Part shown: piece after piece, positions 59,087-64,000 of the stretch | How the letters are laid out: each line of letters opens with the position of its first letter | Position numbering within the stretch: the stretch's first letter is position 1 | DNA from: B10-G9 sp963712165 | GTDB lineage: Bacteria > Chloroflexota > Anaerolineae > Anaerolineales > UBA11858 | Length of the DNA stretch: 64,000 nt | Direction of reading: 5' to 3' | NCBI GenBank assembly: GCA_963712165.1 | Contig: CAVQGY010000002.1 | Coordinates: 248,001 to 312,000, forward strand | Notes under the pieces: generated by a model | The model's input: the letters and a program-made list of their open reading frames with translations, nothing else | Database searches by the model: none | Told to the model about the DNA's origin: nothing | Program-made: the position numbers and the translations under genes

Positions 59087-62000
59087 TTGAAAAGACACAG
59101 ACTCCGCGGCCTGATCTGGTCTCTTAGTATTCTGGTCATCGCCGCCATCGCCATTGGCACCTGGTATACCCTCATTCGACCACCTTCTGCCGAGGATTTA
59201 TTCCGCCACGCTGAAAGCAGCTCCTCAATACTCATCCTTTCTCCGGAGGACAGGAGCTCATACCCAGCTGACGCCTCGATTCCAATTTTGATCTCTACCA
59301 TATCTGAAAAACCCCTCTCAGCTATTGAGCTCTGGGCAGATGGGAGGTTGGTGACATCAAGCCAATCCTTGGAACAGGAAGGGCAACACTATTCCGAGTT
59401 GTTCCACTGGACGCCCATCAATGAGGGGAGTGTGCAGATCCTGGCCAGATCGATCAATTCTGAAGACCAGGTGTCCATCTCTAATCCCATCCTGCTCCAG
59501 ATTATTGCGCCTGCCGGTGCCAGACTGGTCTCTTTAGACGAGAATAACAATCCCATCAGCGAAGTGAATATAACCCTTTCAGGACCATCCGGATCACTAC
59601 CTTCCAAACCTGATCTCCCACAGCCCCCCCCTGAAAACCTCCTACAGGCAGAGCCGATAGAGAACTATCGCGGATTGTGGCTCAGAAATCAGGTCAGCTT
59701 TAATCCTCTCCCGCCCCAGGCACCAAATCTGTCCTATTCCATCCAGGATTGCCAGGCACTGATGATAGTGACTGACCAGTCGGAAACCGAATTGGGTTTT
59801 TTCATCTACAGGTCCGCTCCGGGCAGCAGTTCCTTCCAGCGCATTGCGGAATTGGAAAGCCATCCAGGTCAAGGAGCATTTACTTACCTTGATCCGGACA
59901 GTGCGCCCGGATCGATCTACTATGCAGCTGCATTCAATGGCAGCGGCGAAGCTCCCAGCTCGCCTATTTCAATCAGTGATTTTGGTCCCTCCTGCTCAGC
60001 CCCATCAGTGGACCAAGCGGTGGATGGCCCTGACCAGAAGGATCTCGAGGTCCTGGATCTGGCCTATTTCTACTATGCATTCAACGGTGGGGGTTACCAG
60101 CGTTATCCCGCAAATGCTGAGGAGTTCTTGACCCCATCAGAATATCCAACTTCGCTGCGAGCAATGATAGAGGGATTGGCCGGGACCACTCCGGCACTTG
60201 TCAGGGATGCCGATGTTGTAGTGTGGGGATGGAGCAACGGCACATTGGTCAATCTCGGCGCTTACCGCCTGATTATCAACACTTCCCGGCTGGAGGTCTG
60301 CAACCTGGGAACTGGCTGCACCGGCGACGTTGCCAGCGGTTTCCGCTCAACGTTTGGAGAATTGGCAAATGATGCGGAAAATCAAATTCGCGAATTCTAT
60401 TGGTCTACCACGGCACCAGGGACCACTGGGGTGCTCTGGCAAATATCTACATCGCCTTTCACGGGAGATTTTTCCCCCCATCCCTACGGACTTGTGGCAG
60501 CTGAATGCAGCGAAGGGGGTCCGGGAGGAAGCTTCCTGGTTGACTTCAAGGATCTGAAAGCCTACCTGCCTGCCCCGTCATCCTGTGGTATCACTTCCCT
60601 GCCCTGGATCGAGTTTTCAAGATTTAGCTGGAATCCCGCTCTGCTCCCGGGATCAGAAACTCATTATTATATCCGGTTCACTCCCATGGCCGGCAACCTG
60701 CCAACCGGAAAACCATCCAACACAGTCGAGATCCTGGCCAGACCGGGGGAGACCGTGCTTGAACCTGTTATCGTCGATCATCTGCCTGAGATCTATCAGG
60801 TTGAAATTGCTGACTTCACACCGATCAAGAATATGGACCCGCGTTATTGGGGCTGCGTGTTCATCACAGGATTGGACTACGATGCCATCTGGAACTACTA
60901 CAGGTCGAACTATCCCCCCACGATCACTGATAGCACCATCGCCCAGATTGCCGATCAAATATTTAATGACCTCAACTACGCTGTCCAGAACAATCTGATT
61001 GTTTGCCCGGCGCCATACCAATCCTCAGATTCTGGATCCGTGATCAGTGAATGGGGCTCGATGCTCGTAGAAGGTCTCCAGGAGTTCTGGGAAGGGGTTG
61101 TAAATGCCTTCAATGCGCTCAAAGCCGGGATCGTCGACCAGGTCGCCACCGCAATCAATAAATTGGGCATTCCCTGTGATGCAGAGTGCAGAGCTGGACT
61201 GAAGATTGGATTGGAAATAGGATTCGCCTATTTCACCGGCCTGCCACCTAACCTGCCTTCCTTTGAACAGCTCAAGAATGAAGGCATTGAATATGCAATT
61301 TCTATGGCAGCTGCTGAGGCAGGCATTCCCTGCCCTGAACAATGCCAGAGTATCCTTCGGGAAGGTCTGGAAGAAGTTATCGACTCAGCCTCCCAGAACA
61401 ATTCCCAACCAGGCTGCGTAAACGAGAATTGGGCTAATGTGTTGGGCAAACACAGCCTATGCTTGCCACCGGGAGTGGAAACCGCTGCTGTTCCAGAAGG
61501 CGTTTCCGAACCTGCCCGGGCTGCGGTCAGGATCACCAGAACGGGGCAAGAACCTCCCGGGCAATTCCAATATCACGGGCAAGCGGCCTACACAGTGACG
61601 GTCAGGTTCACGGGGGAAAATACCCAGCTGTCGGGGACCACAATCCCTTATACGTATTCTTATTTAGATTGGAATAAAGGATATCAACAATTTTTCAGCG
61701 TCCAGGCACCAGTGTTTAAACTCCAGAATGACGTCTTTGACGCCCAAACCTTACCCATCCCTCCACTTGCTCCCGGGGAAAGCATCACCATCCCCCTGTC
61801 ATTAACACCCCATTCCTATTACATCCCCGAGCATCTCCATTCCCTGATGATCGAACTCAACTCCCGGAATCTGGAAATCGGGGATGTGGGCGGGGTTGGC
61901 GGCTCCAGGGGTTACCTGTTCGATTGGTTATGTCTCTATCGCGGGGGGGCGATCAAAATTGAGGCTTCCATTTCCTGCTTGAGTACGCCCAGCGGCTTGA

Positions 62001-62101
62001 TTGGCAGCACCTCTCCGGACCAGGATTCGGAACTGGTGCCCTGCGGAAATCCAGCCGAACCGTTAATCTTCCAGGAGACAAGCGATGTATGTTATCCATA
62101 A
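59087..62101 (+). CDS. large membrane-anchored Ig-like secreted protein
   Basis: This 1004-aa protein is anchored by one N-terminal helix (WSLSILVIAAIAIGTWYTLI). An Ig-like domain follows (about 50-150; PILISTISEKPLSAIELWADG), then a fibronectin-like region near 195-310 with a disulfide-type Cys pair. A central region has unknown folds, and a helical region (660-780) contains two related cysteine hairpins, GIPCDAECRAGLKIGLE and GIPCPEQCQSILREGLE. The start is TTG with GGAGG upstream. No catalytic motif was recognised. Its Ig-like domain resembles that of the next gene, so the two are probably surface partners. Confidence 0.75.
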   Translation: MKRHRLRGLIWSLSILVIAAIAIGTWYTLIRPPSAEDLFRHAESSSSILILSPEDRSSYPADASIPILISTISEKPLSAIELWADGRLVTSSQSLEQEGQHYSELFHWTPINEGSVQILARSINSEDQVSISNPILLQIIAPAGARLVSLDENNNPISEVNITLSGPSGSLPSKPDLPQPPPENLLQAEPIENYRGLWLRNQVSFNPLPPQAPNLSYSIQDCQALMIVTDQSETELGFFIYRSAPGSSSFQRIAELESHPGQGAFTYLDPDSAPGSIYYAAAFNGSGEAPSSPISISDFGPSCSAPSVDQAVDGPDQKDLEVLDLAYFYYAFNGGGYQRYPANAEEFLTPSEYPTSLRAMIEGLAGTTPALVRDADVVVWGWSNGTLVNLGAYRLIINTSRLEVCNLGTGCTGDVASGFRSTFGELANDAENQIREFYWSTTAPGTTGVLWQISTSPFTGDFSPHPYGLVAAECSEGGPGGSFLVDFKDLKAYLPAPSSCGITSLPWIEFSRFSWNPALLPGSETHYYIRFTPMAGNLPTGKPSNTVEILARPGETVLEPVIVDHLPEIYQVEIADFTPIKNMDPRYWGCVFITGLDYDAIWNYYRSNYPPTITDSTIAQIADQIFNDLNYAVQNNLIVCPAPYQSSDSGSVISEWGSMLVEGLQEFWEGVVNAFNALKAGIVDQVATAINKLGIPCDAECRAGLKIGLEIGFAYFTGLPPNLPSFEQLKNEGIEYAISMAAAEAGIPCPEQCQSILREGLEEVIDSASQNNSQPGCVNENWANVLGKHSLCLPPGVETAAVPEGVSEPARAAVRITRTGQEPPGQFQYHGQAAYTVTVRFTGENTQLSGTTIPYTYSYLDWNKGYQQFFSVQAPVFKLQNDVFDAQTLPIPPLAPGESITIPLSLTPHSYYIPEHLHSLMIELNSRNLEIGDVGGVGGSRGYLFDWLCLYRGGAIKIEASISCLSTPSGLIGSTSPDQDSELVPCGNPAEPLIFQETSDVCYP

Positions 62102-62136
62102 AACCCCAGCAGGCGTGCCCGTCAGGAGCAAATGAT

Positions 62137-63141
62137 ATGAAGAGAATATCCCTATTAACCATTTTAATGATCCTGCTGGTGTCTGCCTGCACTCCAGAGA
62201 ATCCCTCCGATCCCACATCCCTGATAGCCTGGATTGATGCCCCATTGGATGAATCGACCATTCCCCTGGCTCCCTACAAGATCGTTGCTCATGGTTCTGA
62301 TCCAGGACAGATCAGCCTGCTTGAAATTTCCCTAGACGGGGAAGTTCTGGAGACGATCCAGAATCCTGATCCACAGGAGTTATTATTCTCGGTTCAATTG
62401 ACCTGGACACCACCCAGCCCGGGCAGATACACGATCCAGGCCAGGGGGCAGAACAGCAGCGGCGCCTGGAGCGACTTTGCCCTGGCCCGAGTAACTGTTG
62501 AAGAAGAATTCCAACCCCTGGCAGCTCTGGAGCTGCTGCCAACAGAAACTCCCATAATTGAACTGATCAGTTGTGAGCCAAAAATCACCGCCCTAATGAA
62601 CACAACCTGCCGACAGGGGCCAACCCCCTTTAACGAACCAGTTGTGTATCTATTGGAAGGCGAATCCGCACCAATCCTGGGGAGCAACCAGGATCTGAGC
62701 TGGTGGGCAGTGCTGCCGGAATCTCAGCCAGATCCCTGCTGGGTTTCAGGAGGGACTGTCGAAGCGACCTGTATCCCGGAGCAGTCTGAGATCTTGGATT
62801 CCCCACCCTATATCACCCGCGTCTTCCCATCCCATAATGTATTCTATTGGGGGGATAGTTCGCCGCGGTCCGTGACCATTCAGGCACAATGCGGAGGTGA
62901 GATTCCCCTTACAGGCGTAAGGCTGTTCTACCACCTGGCGGGAAATTCCGCCTGGTATAACGCCTCTATGGTATCCAGCTCGGGAGGAACCTGGCAGGCG
63001 CAGATCGATGCTCACACTTTTGCTGACTACAAGTCGATAAACTCAGCCGTTGTTGAGTATTACCTGCAAGCGACCAATCAAGCAGGACTGGTCACCAAAA
63101 GCCCACTATTCACCAATCTGGTTTTGAAAAAAGTCCCCTGA
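62137..63141 (+). CDS. Ig-like domain lipoprotein
   Basis: This 334-aa lipoprotein has a signal ending in the lipobox VSAC. An Ig-like domain near residues 25-130 includes ISLLEISLDGEVLETIQ and LTWTPPSPGRYTIQARGQNSSG, similar in plan to the first domain of the upstream 1004-aa protein. A cysteine-rich middle and a second beta-sandwich with RSVTIQAQCGGEIPLTGVRLFY follow. AGGAGC supports ATG at 62137, 35 nt after the previous stop. No enzymatic motif was seen. Confidence 0.8.
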   Translation: MKRISLLTILMILLVSACTPENPSDPTSLIAWIDAPLDESTIPLAPYKIVAHGSDPGQISLLEISLDGEVLETIQNPDPQELLFSVQLTWTPPSPGRYTIQARGQNSSGAWSDFALARVTVEEEFQPLAALELLPTETPIIELISCEPKITALMNTTCRQGPTPFNEPVVYLLEGESAPILGSNQDLSWWAVLPESQPDPCWVSGGTVEATCIPEQSEILDSPPYITRVFPSHNVFYWGDSSPRSVTIQAQCGGEIPLTGVRLFYHLAGNSAWYNASMVSSSGGTWQAQIDAHTFADYKSINSAVVEYYLQATNQAGLVTKSPLFTNLVLKKVP

Positions 63142-63165
63142 TCTAAATTTTCGAGGAGCAAATCA

Positions 63166-64000
63166 ATGAATGGGTTATTCAATAACTATCTTGAGGATTA
63201 CGCAGAGCTGATCTTAATAGCCGGCCTCAATTACGAGTCTGGTCATCGACTCCAGATCGGGCTGATACCAGGCAGATCACCCCGCTTCTATACCCCCCTC
63301 GAAGCCGCGCCTCTTGTGCGCCTGCTGGCGAAAAAGGCTTACCAGATGGGAGCTCCTTTTGTAGAAGTTTTCTGGGGGGATCCCGAGCTGGACCTGATCC
63401 GCTATCAGAATGCACCTGAGGAATCCCTGGAGGAGATCCCGACCTGGTCTGTCGATGAGTACTACAAATCCACAGACAGGAAAGACGCCGGGGTCTTTAT
63501 CGGGGGGTCAAATCCCTACCAGTTCAAAGATGTGGACAGTGCCTTGCTTTCTAAAATGCAGAAAGTTCGCTCTGAGTCCTTCCGTGAAGTCAACGAATAT
63601 ATGAATCTCAATCCAAGTCCTTGGATCATCGTCCTTTATCCCACACAAGCCTGGGCGCAGGCTGTTTTTCCGGACCTCGGACCGGATGCCGCAGTGGACA
63701 AGTTATCAGAATATCTGGTCAAATTCTACAGACTGGACAAAGAAGATCCTGTGGCCTACTGGAAGGGACATTTTGAGGATCTGAAAAAGCGAGCGGACAA
63801 ACTGACCAGCCCAGGATTTGATCTGATCCATCTGTATGGCCCAGGCACAGATCTAAAAGTGGGACTTCCTCAAGGACATCGCTGGAAAACTGCTGTCATC
63901 GCTGACCGGGATGGCCGCGAAAATGCTGTAAATGTGCCGTCGGAAGAGGTGTTTACAGTTCCCGACAGGCTAAATGTCAATGGTTATGTATCCTCAACCA
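63166..64000 (+). CDS. M29-family aminopeptidase, 5' part
   Basis: The window ends 278 codons into this gene. The N-terminal domain of M29 (aminopeptidase T/AmpS-like) metallopeptidases is recognisable: the frame begins MNGLFNNYLEDYAELILIAG, then APLVRLLAKKAYQMGAPFVEVFWGDPEL, and later KLSEYLVKFYRLDKEDPVAYWKGHF and DLIHLYGPGTDLKVGLPQG. The metal-binding Glu/His residues of M29 lie further downstream and are not in the window. GAGGAGC precedes the ATG. It lies 24 nt after the Ig-like lipoprotein and is probably in the same transcript, though it looks cytoplasmic. Confidence 0.87.
   Translation, partial: MNGLFNNYLEDYAELILIAGLNYESGHRLQIGLIPGRSPRFYTPLEAAPLVRLLAKKAYQMGAPFVEVFWGDPELDLIRYQNAPEESLEEIPTWSVDEYYKSTDRKDAGVFIGGSNPYQFKDVDSALLSKMQKVRSESFREVNEYMNLNPSPWIIVLYPTQAWAQAVFPDLGPDAAVDKLSEYLVKFYRLDKEDPVAYWKGHFEDLKKRADKLTSPGFDLIHLYGPGTDLKVGLPQGHRWKTAVIADRDGRENAVNVPSEEVFTVPDRLNVNGYVSST

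Overview
This window most likely comes from an anaerobic member of the Chloroflexota, probably Anaerolineae-like. That placement is an inference from gene content: formate dehydrogenase/Fhs/FolD genes of a Wood-Ljungdahl methyl branch, two CooC-type nickel ATPases beside a DUF3786 gene, an ADP-forming acyl-CoA synthetase, many lipoproteins with a lipobox, and several mRNAs that look leaderless. There is no rRNA, CRISPR array, phage or complete insertion sequence. About 55 genes are supported, most of them housekeeping or metabolic, with a few small accessory insertions.

Layout. 0.2-4.6 kb: a VTC-domain / DUF4956 / CotH-kinase triad, then a secreted beta-helix lipoprotein. 4.8-9.3 kb: an EamA-type protein, CorA, a DUF5661 protein, ComM, and a GGQ release-factor-like protein. 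9.4-18.2 kb (minus strand): folD, fhs, fdhD and the NuoE-like, NuoF-like and FdhA subunits of an NAD(P)-linked formate dehydrogenase. FdhA is interrupted by an in-frame UGA followed by a bacterial-type SECIS hairpin, so it is a selenoprotein rather than two broken ORFs. 18.7-23.3 kb (plus): panB, an S23/four-helix-bundle gene between inverted repeats, an unrecognised 420-aa protein, and a two-subunit CoA-transferase.

23.4-30.4 kb: a tight methyltransferase-GH3-HD-GYP set, then a fused ADP-forming acyl-CoA synthetase. 30.5-33.4 kb: uvrA. 33.7-35.5 kb: a metallo-beta-lactamase-fold protein, two small unknown proteins, and tRNA-Phe, tRNA-Gly and tRNA-Cys. 35.7-40.9 kb (minus): an M1-like peptidase lipoprotein, a small HEPN-like protein, RNase HI, a solute-binding lipoprotein and a LysM/M23 peptidase. 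41-45 kb: two tandem paralogous membrane-anchored proteins, then radA and dus.

45.0-46.1 kb holds five copies of a ~144-bp repeat on both sides of a small GIY-YIG nuclease gene. One hairpin in the repeat shows compensatory base changes between copies. 46.1-49.9 kb (minus): a methyltransferase, a HAD hydrolase, a double GNAT protein and an MFS transporter. The MFS gene has a ~240-nt leader with a 21-codon peptide, a long inverted repeat around it and an intrinsic terminator, which together look like a ribosome-mediated attenuator. 50.1-52.4 kb: DUF3786 and two CooC-type ATPases. 52.5-56.5 kb (minus): a NifU-like protein, a cyclic-nucleotide-binding protein, an FAD oxidoreductase, a response regulator and a flippase-like membrane protein. 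56.6-64 kb: a TolB-like protein, QueG, two secreted Ig-like proteins and the start of an M29 aminopeptidase that runs off the window.

The metabolic theme is one-carbon chemistry. Formate dehydrogenase, Fhs and FolD interconvert CO2/formate and methylene-THF, the co-substrate of the PanB gene facing them. The CooC pair would mature CO dehydrogenase/acetyl-CoA synthase encoded elsewhere. The best candidates for undescribed biology are the MFS attenuator, the hairpin-repeat/GIY-YIG array, the S23 cassette, the unknown protein in the CoA-transferase operon, and the recurring leaderless promoters.
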